Shown here one piece after another: positions 15,841 through 22,119 of a DNA stretch of 22,119 nt; position 1 is the stretch's first letter, and each line of letters begins with the position of its first letter. Source of the stretch: an uncultured Clostridia bacterium (lineage in GTDB: Bacteria; Bacillota; Clostridia; Peptostreptococcales; Anaerovoracaceae); the NCBI GenBank assembly GCA_934255435.1, contig CAKQNZ010000016.1:1-22119 (forward strand), read 5' to 3'. A program made the position numbers and the translations under genes. A model generated the notes under the pieces. That model was not told the origin of the DNA and made no database searches. It saw only the letters and a list, made by a program, of their open reading frames with translations.

Positions 15841-16932
15841 ATGAAATTAGGTATCGTCGGACTGCCGAACGTCGGCAAGAGCACGCTGTTCAATGCTATA
15901 ACAAAAGCAGGGGCAGAAGCGGCAAACTATCCTTTCTGTACAATAGAACCGAATGTCGGCGTCGTAACCGTACCGGATGAACGTCTGAAAGTACTCCATG
16001 ATATGTATGATTCGAAGAAGACGATATATACGACAATAGAGTTTTACGATATAGCAGGTCTTGTAAAGGGTGCCTCAAAGGGAGAGGGACTTGGCAACAA
16101 GTTCCTGGGACATATACGTGAGGTGGCAGCCATCGTTCATGTAGTAAGATGTTTTGACGATCCCAATGTGGTGCATGTAGACGGCAGAGTCGATCCTGTA
16201 TCTGACATAGAAACTATAAACCTCGAGCTGATAATGTCTGATATGGAGGTACTTGAAAGACGTATACAGAAAACAACAAAGAATCTCAAGGGTGACAAAA
16301 GTCTGCAGAAGGAGCTGGATCTGTTGAACAAAGTCAACGATTTCCTTGCGTCTGGCAGGTCGGCGAGAGCCATGAAGCTTGAAGACGATGAAGCTGAATT
16401 CGTGAAGAGCCTTGATCTGCTTTCATACAAGCCGGTCATCTATGCAGCCAATGTTTCAGAAGACGATGCTGCAAAGGAAGACAATGAATATATAAAGAAA
16501 GTCAGGGAGTTCGCAGCAACAGAAGGTTCGGATGTGGTAGTGGTATGTGCAAAGATAGAAGCTGAGATGTCAGAGCTGGATGATGATGAGAAAGAAATGT
16601 TCCTTGAGGAAATGGGTATATCCGAATCAGGTCTTGACAAGCTTGTAAAAGCATCATACAGACTTCTCGATCTGATATCATTCCTTACAGCCGGAGAACC
16701 TGAGGTAAGAGCCTGGACGATAAAACGTGGTACGAAGGCGCCGGGCGCTGCAGGCAAGATACACACCGACTTCGAAAAAGGCTTCATAAGAGCTGAAACG
16801 ATAGCCTATGATAAACTTGTTGAATGTGGTGGCAATCTGGCGACAGCCAAAGAAAAAGGCCTCATAAGATCAGAAGGCAAGGACTATGTGGTAAAAGACG
16901 GAGACGTTATACATTTCCTGTTCAACGTATAA
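15841..16932 (+). CDS. ychF: YchF/OLA1-type P-loop ATPase
   Basis: A 363-residue protein of the Obg-related YchF family, which prefers ATP to GTP and binds ribosomes; proposed roles include translation initiation and redox stress response. Seen: the P-loop GLPNVGKS at 7-14; [14 protein letters not shown] (switch I region); [20 protein letters not shown] (G3 and switch II); [11 protein letters not shown], where the family's NxxE replaces the NKxD of GTPases; a coiled-coil stretch at about 130-200; and a C-terminal TGS domain with [22 protein letters not shown]. Length is exactly typical. AAGGAGA at 15824-15830 precedes the ATG. It ends in a strong terminator and looks monocistronic or an operon tail. 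Confidence 0.97.
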   Translation: MKLGIVGLPNVGKSTLFNAITKAGAEAANYPFCTIEPNVGVVTVPDERLKVLHDMYDSKKTIYTTIEFYDIAGLVKGASKGEGLGNKFLGHIREVAAIVHVVRCFDDPNVVHVDGRVDPVSDIETINLELIMSDMEVLERRIQKTTKNLKGDKSLQKELDLLNKVNDFLASGRSARAMKLEDDEAEFVKSLDLLSYKPVIYAANVSEDDAAKEDNEYIKKVREFAATEGSDVVVVCAKIEAEMSELDDDEKEMFLEEMGISESGLDKLVKASYRLLDLISFLTAGEPEVRAWTIKRGTKAPGAAGKIHTDFEKGFIRAETIAYDKLVECGGNLATAKEKGLIRSEGKDYVVKDGDVIHFLFNV

Positions 16933-16935
16933 AAG

Positions 16936-16988
16936 AAAAAAGACCCTTGAAATCTGCGGACATACCGGGTTTTCAAAGGCCTTTTTTA
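16936..16988 (+). terminator. intrinsic terminator after ychF
   Basis: CCCTTGAAA at 16944-16952 pairs with TTTCAAAGG at 16971-16979 with one C-A mismatch. A small CGG/CCG stem lies inside. Six T's follow at 16982-16987 and an A-rich run precedes, extending the helix. It stops the plus-strand transcript before the convergent lipoprotein gene. Confidence 0.88.
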
Positions 16989-17007
16989 TTGCAGTATCCT
17001 ATGTTAT

Positions 17008-17030
17008 AAAAAACGAAGCCTGAAAAGGCT
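17008..17030 (-). terminator. intrinsic terminator after the lipoprotein gene
   Basis: On the minus strand AGCCT (17030-17026) pairs with AGGCT (17021-17017) around a 4-nt loop. A TCG and then six U's follow (17013-17008). The stem is short but the U-tract is clean. With the ychF terminator it forms a back-to-back pair between convergent genes. Confidence 0.7.
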
Positions 17031-17060
17031 CTGTCTATGATCTTCATTTTTTAAACTGTA

Positions 17061-17549
17061 TCATTTTGCCATGACATCTTTCGGATCAGTTCCAAGGATA
17101 AGCTCGGCTGATGTCCCCATCATATATATCGTAAAGAGCTGATCTTTGTGAGATGCATTGTTTTTTATGAATTCATCTGCCGATTCGACTTCCAGCTTGC
17201 CGTCTTCAAGGCAGGCAATACGTGCGTCGCTGCCAAGTGTAAAGTCGGTCACAAGATTTGTATCAGCTATGTAATAGCCCTCTTTGTAAGATGAACTCGG
17301 TACGACTTCTTTCTCTACTACATGAACGGAATATCCGTTGTCGGTCTTTTCTATGTCGACAAAGCCGAGCATAGTTTCGGCACCATCGTTGAGAAGCTGC
17401 TGTGAATAGTCCTCTTTGAGGTATTTTCCTGTTATTTCAGGTTCGTCTATAGTGTTTCCTGATTTTTTTTCTCCGCACCCTGCTAAAATGAGAACAGAAA
17501 CCATACACAAAACAATTAATAAACCACTGAATCTTTTAAATCTGTTCAT
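17061..17549 (-). CDS. small lipoprotein of unknown function
   Basis: A 162-residue secreted lipoprotein. Residues 1-24 are a lipoprotein signal peptide with basic MNRFKR, a hydrophobic core, and the lipobox LAGC, so Cys25 should be lipidated by Lgt and the protein anchored on the outer face of the membrane. The mature part is acidic and hydrophilic, with no cysteines beyond the lipid anchor and one in the CLEDGK segment, and shows no motif I recognise. A DUF-like beta-rich fold is possible but unproven. GGGAGAG about 5 bp upstream supports the ATG. It is alone on its strand, with its own promoter and terminator, between ychF and the dcw cluster. Confidence 0.8.
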   Translation of the reverse strand: MNRFKRFSGLLIVLCMVSVLILAGCGEKKSGNTIDEPEITGKYLKEDYSQQLLNDGAETMLGFVDIEKTDNGYSVHVVEKEVVPSSSYKEGYYIADTNLVTDFTLGSDARIACLEDGKLEVESADEFIKNNASHKDQLFTIYMMGTSAELILGTDPKDVMAK

Positions 17550-17591
17550 TTTCTCTCCCTGTTAAATAAATTTTAAAATATCATTTTCTTC

Positions 17592-17620
17592 ATTCTACAC
17601 TCTGAACACAGTAATATCAA
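17592..17620 (-). promoter_or_regulatory. sigma-A-type promoter for the lipoprotein gene
   Basis: On the minus strand TTGATA (17620-17615) and TAGAAT (17597-17592) are separated by 17 bp. The start near 17585 leaves a short leader of about 35 nt before the ATG at 17549. Confidence 0.65.
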
Positions 17621-17706
17621 GGGGTTTTGATAAATCCTGAATATGCTGACGACTTTCCTGTACATATTTTCCTGTGATTTATACAAATCGTATATGTAGT
17701 TGATGC

Positions 17707-17821
17707 TGTGGATAAATCATACCACATATAGTTATGCATAACTTTCAAAGAAAAGAACTGTGGATAAAAAAATCAAAAAATGGAGTGAGACTGCATCGGA
17801 AAGGAGCAATTCTGTTGATAA
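17707..17821 (+). promoter_or_regulatory. cluster of DnaA-box-like sequences upstream of mraZ
   Basis: Two exact DnaA boxes (TGTGGATAA, the complement of TTATCCACA) lie at 17707-17715 and 17759-17767. A one-mismatch copy, TGTTGATAA, lies at 17813-17821 and overlaps the -35 of the mraZ promoter. Between the first two is the 12-bp palindrome GTTATGCATAAC (17731-17742), which also resembles a weak DnaA site on both strands. Starts of the three main sites are 52 and 54 bp apart, about five helical turns. They share one orientation. The gene-free stretch 17550-17872 holds this cluster plus two divergent promoters. DnaA control of the division operon is inferred. Confidence 0.6.
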
Positions 17822-17843
17822 ATGGTGTAAAGTGGTTTAAAAT
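17815..17843 (+). promoter_or_regulatory. sigma-A-type promoter for mraZ and the dcw cluster
   Basis: TTGATA at 17815-17820 and TAAAAT at 17838-17843 are 17 bp apart. The predicted start near 17850 is about 20 bp before the mraZ ribosome binding site. The promoter lies inside the repeat array at 17821-17850. Confidence 0.7.
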
Positions 17844-17850
17844 GGAGTAA
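17821..17850 (+). promoter_or_regulatory. MraZ box: three tandem 10-bp operator repeats
   Basis: Three head-to-tail decamers, AATGGTGTAA, AGTGGTTTAA and AATGGAGTAA, put a TGG at the same helical face every 10 bp. MraZ proteins bind short direct repeats with 10-bp period before their own gene (TGGG-type in E. coli, AAAGTGG-type in Mollicutes). Here the repeats fill the -35/-10 spacer and cover the -10 and the start site, so MraZ should repress its own operon. A lone TGGAGT at 17781-17786 may be a further half site. Confidence 0.75.
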
Positions 17851-17872
17851 ATTCATTATGGGAGGAGTCTCG

Positions 17873-18313
17873 ATGTTTGTAGGTAAATTCAACAATTCAA
17901 TAGATGGCAAGTCCAGACTTATTGTGCCTGCAAAATTCAGAGAAGAGCTCGGAGGCAAGTGCATCATAGCAAAGTCTCTGGATGAGTGCCTGACGATATA
18001 TCCTGTTGATGAATGGCAGAAGCTTGCTGACAAGCTGGACGAGCTTCCAAGGAGCAATCCGAGAACGAGAAAGGTGAAAAGACACTACTTTTCGTCGGCT
18101 GCAGAGTGTGATGTGGACAAGCAGGGACGTCTTACGCTCCCTCAGGAGCTTAAGGACTATGCAGGCATCGAAAAGGAACTTGTGACGATAGGAAATAACA
18201 GAACCATAGAGGTATGGAGCAGGGAGTTCTGGGATGCAGAGCTTGACCCTGAAACAGGGGAACTGCTGGATGCCAGCGAAGCAGCAGAAGGGTTGGAGAT
18301 ATATGGATTTTAA
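17873..18313 (+). CDS. mraZ: MraZ, transcriptional regulator of the dcw cluster
   Basis: A 146-residue protein with two SpoVT/AbrB-like DNA-binding repeats. The first contains IDGKSRLIVPAKFR and the second VDKQGRLTLPQEL, the two signatures of MraZ. MraZ forms a ring-shaped oligomer that binds direct repeats upstream of its own gene and controls division genes. Start: the ATG at 17873 gives MFVGKFNNSID, the normal N terminus, and has GGGAGGAG at 17860-17867; the ATG at 17858 lies before or within that site and is rejected. It overlaps rsmH by 11 bp. The repeat operator described at 17821-17850 is the likely target. Confidence 0.96.
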   Translation: MFVGKFNNSIDGKSRLIVPAKFREELGGKCIIAKSLDECLTIYPVDEWQKLADKLDELPRSNPRTRKVKRHYFSSAAECDVDKQGRLTLPQELKDYAGIEKELVTIGNNRTIEVWSREFWDAELDPETGELLDASEAAEGLEIYGF

Positions 18314-19241
18314 ACATGTACCGGTACTATATGAAGAATGTATCGAGAATCTAAAGATAAAGACCGGTGGTATATATGCAGACGGGACTCTGGGCGGAGG
18401 AGGACACTCCATGGGTATCGGTGCCAGACTCGGACCGGATGGCCTGCTGATAGGCATAGACAGAGATGCAGATGCGATCGAGGCTGCAGGCAAGAGACTT
18501 GAGAGTCTTGAATGCAGGAAGATACTTGTGCAGGATAATTATTCGAACATAAAGGGCATACTTGAAAGAAACGGAATCCCGGGTCTCGACGGAGCACTGC
18601 TTGATATAGGTGTTTCTTCTTTTCAGCTGGACAATGCTGACAGGGGATTCTCATATATGCACGATGCGCCGCTGGACATGAGGATGAACAGAAATGATTC
18701 TTTCTCGGCTTATGATGTGGTGAACCGGTACGACAGGGATCAGCTGACATCGGTGATAAAGGACTACGGCGAGGAGCGGTGGGCTTCAAGGATTAGCGGA
18801 TTCATAACAGAGCGCAGGAAAGAAAAACCCATCAAGACCACCGGGCAGCTTGTAGATGTGATAAAAGCAGCGATACCGGCATCGGCCAGAAGAGACGGTC
18901 CGCATCCAGCCAAGAGGACGTTCCAGGCAATAAGGATAGAAGTCAACGGACAGCTGGAGCAGCTGAAGAAAGCAGTGGATGAATTCTGCGATGTGCTGCT
19001 TCCGGGAGGGAGGCTCTGCATAATAACTTTCCACTCTCTTGAAGACAGGATCGTAAAGGACGCATTCCGCCACAGGCTCGATCCGTGTACATGTCCGAAG
19101 GAATTTCCCGTGTGCGTATGCGGCAGGGTTTCCGACGTGGTGAAAGTCACAGGCAAACCTATAGTATCAGGAAAAAAAGAACTTGAAGACAATCCTCGTG
19201 CGAGGAGCGCCAAGCTCAGAGTAATAGAAAAGAAGAGGTAA
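18303..19241 (+). CDS. rsmH: RsmH (MraW), 16S rRNA m4C1402 methyltransferase
   Basis: A 312-residue SAM-dependent enzyme that N4-methylates C1402 of 16S rRNA in the decoding centre. Seen: KHVPVLYEE at the N terminus; YADGTLGGGGHS (25-36), the SAM-binding motif of the family; LLDIGVSSFQLD; RGFSYMHDAPLDMRM; HPAKRTFQAIRIEVN; and CIITFHSLEDRIVK. Order and length are standard. The ATG at 18303 lies inside the end of mraZ with GGAG close upstream; the frame is open to 18234, but the longer form adds residues not seen in RsmH. CPKEFPVCVCGR near the C terminus has clustered cysteines. The gene is part of the mraZ operon and lies 5 bp before ftsL. Confidence 0.96.
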   Translation: MDFKHVPVLYEECIENLKIKTGGIYADGTLGGGGHSMGIGARLGPDGLLIGIDRDADAIEAAGKRLESLECRKILVQDNYSNIKGILERNGIPGLDGALLDIGVSSFQLDNADRGFSYMHDAPLDMRMNRNDSFSAYDVVNRYDRDQLTSVIKDYGEERWASRISGFITERRKEKPIKTTGQLVDVIKAAIPASARRDGPHPAKRTFQAIRIEVNGQLEQLKKAVDEFCDVLLPGGRLCIITFHSLEDRIVKDAFRHRLDPCTCPKEFPVCVCGRVSDVVKVTGKPIVSGKKELEDNPRARSAKLRVIEKKR

Positions 19242-19246
19242 ATGAC

Positions 19247-19696
19247 ATGATAGCACCTGAAAGATGGTATGAATACGAGAGAAAATATCAGAAATACGGC
19301 TTTGACATGAAGCCTGAACAGGACAGGAGAAGACAACAGAAAAAAAAGCCGGAAAACAGGTCTGCTGCACCTTCCGGCAACAGTAAAAAGCTGGTGCTTA
19401 CAGCGGTCCTCCTTCTGGGAGCGATGATGATCATAAGCATTATCATGACGGCATATTCCGCAAGTATAAGGTACGACATAAATACGATGCTGCACAGCAA
19501 CAATGTGCTCCAGGGAGAGATCGAGAACCTTCAGGCTAAAGTATACAGCGCCAACAACATAAAATATGTGGAGCAGGAGGCAAAGGATTCGCTTAAAATG
19601 GTATATCCCGCAGCCAAAAAACAGGTATACATATCATCGGATGATGTGCCGGCTCAGGGATTTGCAGATATAATAAAGGATAAGGCATATAACTGA
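19247..19696 (+). CDS. ftsL: FtsL-like cell division protein
   Basis: A 149-residue bitopic membrane protein. A basic, glutamine-rich cytoplasmic tail of about 47 residues leads to one membrane helix at about 48-70. An extracellular coiled-coil region (about 73-118, with LQGEIENLQAKVY) ends in EAKDSLKMVYPA, the usual end of the FtsL/DivIC fold. FtsL bridges FtsQ/DivIB and the septal PBP in the divisome. Sequence conservation in this family is low, so the name rests on topology, the coiled coil, and the position between rsmH and a class B PBP. It starts 5 bp after rsmH. The cytoplasmic tail is fairly long for the family. Confidence 0.85.
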   Translation: MIAPERWYEYERKYQKYGFDMKPEQDRRRQQKKKPENRSAAPSGNSKKLVLTAVLLLGAMMIISIIMTAYSASIRYDINTMLHSNNVLQGEIENLQAKVYSANNIKYVEQEAKDSLKMVYPAAKKQVYISSDDVPAQGFADIIKDKAYN

Positions 19697-19749
19697 CATC
19701 AAAAAAATATAATATCCATAGCGATGTTATATTCATAGGAGTATACAGG

Positions 19750-19781
19750 ACCCGGACAGCCGAGAGCAAACATGTCCGGGT
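19750..19781 (+). repeat. inverted repeat between ftsL and the PBP gene
   Basis: ACCCGGACA (19750-19758) pairs perfectly over 9 bp with TGTCCGGGT (19773-19781), leaving a 14-nt loop. The bases after it (AATTTATAG) give no U-tract. It ends 10 bp before the PBP ribosome binding site. An AT-rich imperfect inverted repeat lies just upstream (AATATAA 19706-19712, TTATATT 19727-19733). It may regulate or stabilise the PBP part of the message. Confidence 0.55.
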
Positions 19782-19799
19782 AATTTATAGAGGAGAGAT

Positions 19800-21797
19800 A
19801 TGATATCAGCATCAAACAACAGCAAGAGGAATCTGATAATAATGATGATAATAATCTTTGTCTGCTTTATAGCTCTCTGTGTGAGGCTGGGCTGGATACA
19901 GATCGTAAAAAGCAGTGAACTTTCCGAAAAGGCGGTGCAGCAGCAGACAAGAGATACTCCCATCGAGGCTAAGCGAGGCACTATATATGACACTCACGGC
20001 AACGAATTGGCAGTGAGCACCACATGCTACACTATATGGGTGAGACCAACGGACGTCAGCAGCGGCAAGACGACCAAAGAAAAGAATGCCAGTGTCAACA
20101 AGACTGTCAAGGTCCTTGCAGAGAATACCGGGATGAAAGAATCTGAGGTCAGGAAGCTCGTTGAAACGAAGCAGGCATTAGTCAAAGTCAAAAAAGGAAT
20201 AGACAAAGAAGCAGCGGATAAAATAAGGAATGCTGGACTTAGCGGTGTTGAGATAGCAGAAGACACAAAAAGGACATATCCTCTCGGCACATTTGCATCC
20301 CATACGCTGGGATCGGTGACTGATGACAACAAGGGGCTTTCGGGTCTTGAGAGTCAGTACAATTCATATCTGAGCGGGATTTCCGGAAGATGGGTCAATT
20401 ATACCGATGCAGGCGGCAACAGGCTGTCATACGGCAAAGAAAGGTATTACAATGCTGAAGACGGTTACAGTCTGGTGACTACACTTGATCAGGCGATACA
20501 GCACTATACGGAGAAAGCGCTGAAACGTGTAATGAAAAAGACCAGCGCAAAAAGAGCGATGGCTATCGTTATGGACCCTAAAACAGGGGATATCCTGGCG
20601 ATGGCACAGACTCCGAATTTCGATCTGAATGATCCTAAGACGCCGACAAGCAAAAGCGAGCAGGAAAAGCTTAAAAACATGTCCGACTCAGAGAAAGTCG
20701 ATTACTGGAACAAGATGTGGAGAAATTCACTGATATGCGATGTTTATGAACCGGGTTCGACATTCAAGCTCCTGACTACATCCATAGCGCTGGAGGAGGG
20801 AATCACTGATCTTAAACAGACATACAACTGCACCGGTTCCATACAGGTGGCCGGAGAAACGATACACTGCTGGGCATATCCCAACACTCATGGGACCCAG
20901 ACCCTGAAAGAGGCGGTAGGAAATTCATGCAATCCTGTATTCGTGCAGCTTGCCAGCAAGATAGGCATAGATAAGTTCTATGATTACATGGCGACCTTTG
21001 GCATAACCGGAACTACAGGCATAGATTTTCCAGGAGAAGGCACGGCCCTGCTGCAGTCTAAGGAGAATGCAGGACCTGTGGGTCTGGCAACGATAGGGTT
21101 CGGTCAGGGTGTTGCGGTCACTCCGATACAGCTGATAACCGCAGTAAGTTCTCTTGGCAACAATGGCAAAATGATGAAGCCGAGGCTGGTTAAAGAACTC
21201 AAAGACTCAAGCGGCAAGACCGTACAGAGTTTCAGCTCGGAAATAGTCCGTCAGGTGGTTTCGGAGGAAACAGCCAGCGAGATGTGTGATATAATGGAAT
21301 ACGTCGTTGAAGAAGGCGGAGGCGGCAATGCCAAAGTACCGGGATACAAAGTGGGCTGCAAGACAGGTACTGCAGACAAGATAAACGAGTCAGGTACAGG
21401 ATACAGCAACGATACATATTCATCATGTATAGCGATGGCTCCTATAGATGATCCCCAGGTGGCAGTGCTTGTCATTGTGGATAGTCCTAAGGGAGTCCAT
21501 TACGGCAGCGTCACAGCAGCGCCGGGAGTAAAACAGATACTTTCAGATACACTGCGCTATCTGAACGTGTCTCCGGACAAGAAGAGTCAGGAAAAAGCAA
21601 ACTCCAAAAAAGTCACTGTTCCGGACGTTACAGGCAAGAACGTGAGCGACGCCATAGGTATACTGGGCGGAGATTCTCTGAAATACGATACAGACAAGAA
21701 AGCCATGAAAAAACAGGATTTTGTTGTCGTCAAACAGTATCCGGCAGCAGGAACGAAAGTAAAGAAAGGAAGTAAAGTTTATTTATACAATAAATAG
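19800..21797 (+). CDS. spoVD: SpoVD/FtsI-type class B penicillin-binding protein with PASTA domain
   Basis: A 665-residue transpeptidase that cross-links peptidoglycan. One N-terminal membrane helix (about 11-34) is followed by RGTIYDTHGNELA, typical of the class B pedestal region. The penicillin-binding domain has all three motifs: the nucleophile S320 in STFK (320-323), SCN (376-378), and KTGTA from Lys521. One PASTA domain occupies about 603-665 (VPDVTGKNVSDAI, PAAGTKVKKGSKV). PASTA and domain order match SpoVD of spore-formers as well as septal PbpB-type proteins. It is the only class B PBP gene here, so whether it serves vegetative division, spore cortex, or both is unresolved. GAGGAG precedes the ATG at 19800. 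Confidence 0.9.
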   Translation: MISASNNSKRNLIIMMIIIFVCFIALCVRLGWIQIVKSSELSEKAVQQQTRDTPIEAKRGTIYDTHGNELAVSTTCYTIWVRPTDVSSGKTTKEKNASVNKTVKVLAENTGMKESEVRKLVETKQALVKVKKGIDKEAADKIRNAGLSGVEIAEDTKRTYPLGTFASHTLGSVTDDNKGLSGLESQYNSYLSGISGRWVNYTDAGGNRLSYGKERYYNAEDGYSLVTTLDQAIQHYTEKALKRVMKKTSAKRAMAIVMDPKTGDILAMAQTPNFDLNDPKTPTSKSEQEKLKNMSDSEKVDYWNKMWRNSLICDVYEPGSTFKLLTTSIALEEGITDLKQTYNCTGSIQVAGETIHCWAYPNTHGTQTLKEAVGNSCNPVFVQLASKIGIDKFYDYMATFGITGTTGIDFPGEGTALLQSKENAGPVGLATIGFGQGVAVTPIQLITAVSSLGNNGKMMKPRLVKELKDSSGKTVQSFSSEIVRQVVSEETASEMCDIMEYVVEEGGGGNAKVPGYKVGCKTGTADKINESGTGYSNDTYSSCIAMAPIDDPQVAVLVIVDSPKGVHYGSVTAAPGVKQILSDTLRYLNVSPDKKSQEKANSKKVTVPDVTGKNVSDAIGILGGDSLKYDTDKKAMKKQDFVVVKQYPAAGTKVKKGSKVYLYNK

Positions 21798-21803
21798 AGC
21801 ATA

Positions 21804-22119
21804 ATGGATAAGATATCAGTAAACGAAATATTGCAGGTTGCGAATGGACGGCTCCTGTCAGGTGATGCAGGAACTTTGATAACAGGCGTAAGACACGATT
21901 CCAGGGAATGTGGAGCGGGAGCTCTGTTCGTAGCTGTATGTGGAGAAAAAAATGACGGTCATGACTATATAGAAAGCGTCATATCATCAGGAGCTGCAGC
22001 TGTGATGGTGTCTTATGAAGGACCTTGGCTTGAAAAAGCCCGTGCAGAAGGCACTGCTGTCATCCTGGTGGAGAATACAGTCTACGCCATGGGAGAACTC
22101 GCAGGATACTATCTTGATA
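21804..22119 (+). CDS. murF: Mur ligase N-terminal part, probably MurF; cut by the window edge
   Basis: The first 105 codons of a Mur ligase, running off the window. MurF adds D-Ala-D-Ala to UDP-MurNAc-tripeptide in the cytoplasm. Seen: ILQVANGRLLSGD, ITGVRHDSRECGAGALFV, AVCGEKNDGHDYI, and NTVYAMGELAGYYLD. The (A)xGGxL-like opening and the CGExxDGHD form favour MurF over MurE, whose counterpart usually reads KGxxxDGHD without the Glu. The ATP-binding GxxGKT(S/T) motif lies outside the window, so the choice is not final. It starts 6 bp after the PBP stop with no strong ribosome binding site (only TAGAGC nearby), suggesting coupling to translation of the PBP gene. Confidence 0.75.
   Translation, partial: MDKISVNEILQVANGRLLSGDAGTLITGVRHDSRECGAGALFVAVCGEKNDGHDYIESVISSGAAAVMVSYEGPWLEKARAEGTAVILVENTVYAMGELAGYYLD

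Noticed and set aside
17858..17872. Earlier ATG for mraZ
   Set aside because: It lies before or within the GGGAGGAG ribosome binding site, and MraZ proteins start at the MFxG seen at 17873.
18234..18302. Extended rsmH start inside mraZ
   Set aside because: The extra 23 residues do not match RsmH, whose conserved start KHVPVLYEE follows directly after the ATG at 18303.
19697..19799. Sporulation (sigma-E type) promoter before the PBP gene
   Set aside because: AT-rich motifs are present, but no pair with the right -35/-10 spacing could be found.
1..22119. Mobile elements, phage genes, CRISPR arrays, tRNA or rRNA genes
   Set aside because: No transposase, integrase, regularly spaced long repeats or RNA-gene patterns were seen; all genes look like resident chromosomal genes.

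Overview
This window is chromosomal DNA from an anaerobic Firmicute of the class Clostridia. The evidence is the gene complement: a SpoVD-type penicillin-binding protein and a murF-like gene in the division/cell-wall cluster, a lysine riboswitch before lysA, a split cobalamin-dependent methionine synthase, and [NiFe]-hydrogenase maturation genes. Spacing is tight, with AGGAGG-type ribosome binding sites and sigma-A-like promoters. I cannot name the genus from sequence alone. A Peptostreptococcales/Anaerovoracaceae-type lineage is a guess.

Layout. (1) 1-1805: the 3' part of a divergent moeA-like gene and a SAM-dependent methyltransferase, closed by a strong terminator. (2) 1890-6806: a clear promoter, a membrane protein of the XpaC family, hypC-hypD-hypE, and an MBL-fold hydrolase, ending in a two-way terminator. 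(3) 6976-9247, minus strand: lysA then deoC, behind a lysine riboswitch with its own intrinsic terminator. (4) 9326-10529: an M20-family amidohydrolase transcribed divergently from lysA. (5) 10533-15751: a one-carbon/methionine run of metF, a stand-alone MetH reactivation-domain protein, metH (without that domain), a small membrane zinc-ribbon protein and lgt; then ychF and its terminator. (6) 17008-17620, minus strand: a small lipoprotein gene of unknown function. (7) 17707-22119: the dcw cluster, with mraZ, rsmH, ftsL, a spoVD/ftsI-type PBP and the start of a Mur ligase, probably murF.

How the genes connect. HypC, HypD and HypE build and transfer the Fe(CN)2CO group of [NiFe] hydrogenases. 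MetF makes 5-methyl-THF; MetH passes the methyl to homocysteine through cobalamin; the 215-residue protein supplies the AdoMet-binding reactivation domain that this short MetH lacks. LysA makes lysine from meso-diaminopimelate, the cross-linking residue of the wall that the dcw genes build, and the riboswitch shuts off lysA-deoC when lysine is plentiful. Lgt lipidates lipoproteins such as the one at 17061-17549.

No phage, IS element, CRISPR array, tRNA or rRNA was seen, and most of the window is ordinary core genome. The most interesting non-coding signals are the mraZ upstream region, where DnaA-box-like sequences and three 10-bp MraZ-type repeats overlap one promoter, and the lysine leader that also places deoC under lysine control. 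The most interesting protein-level oddity is the MoeA-like gene with altered active-site motifs beside a methyltransferase. I did not find convincing evidence of a wholly new system.
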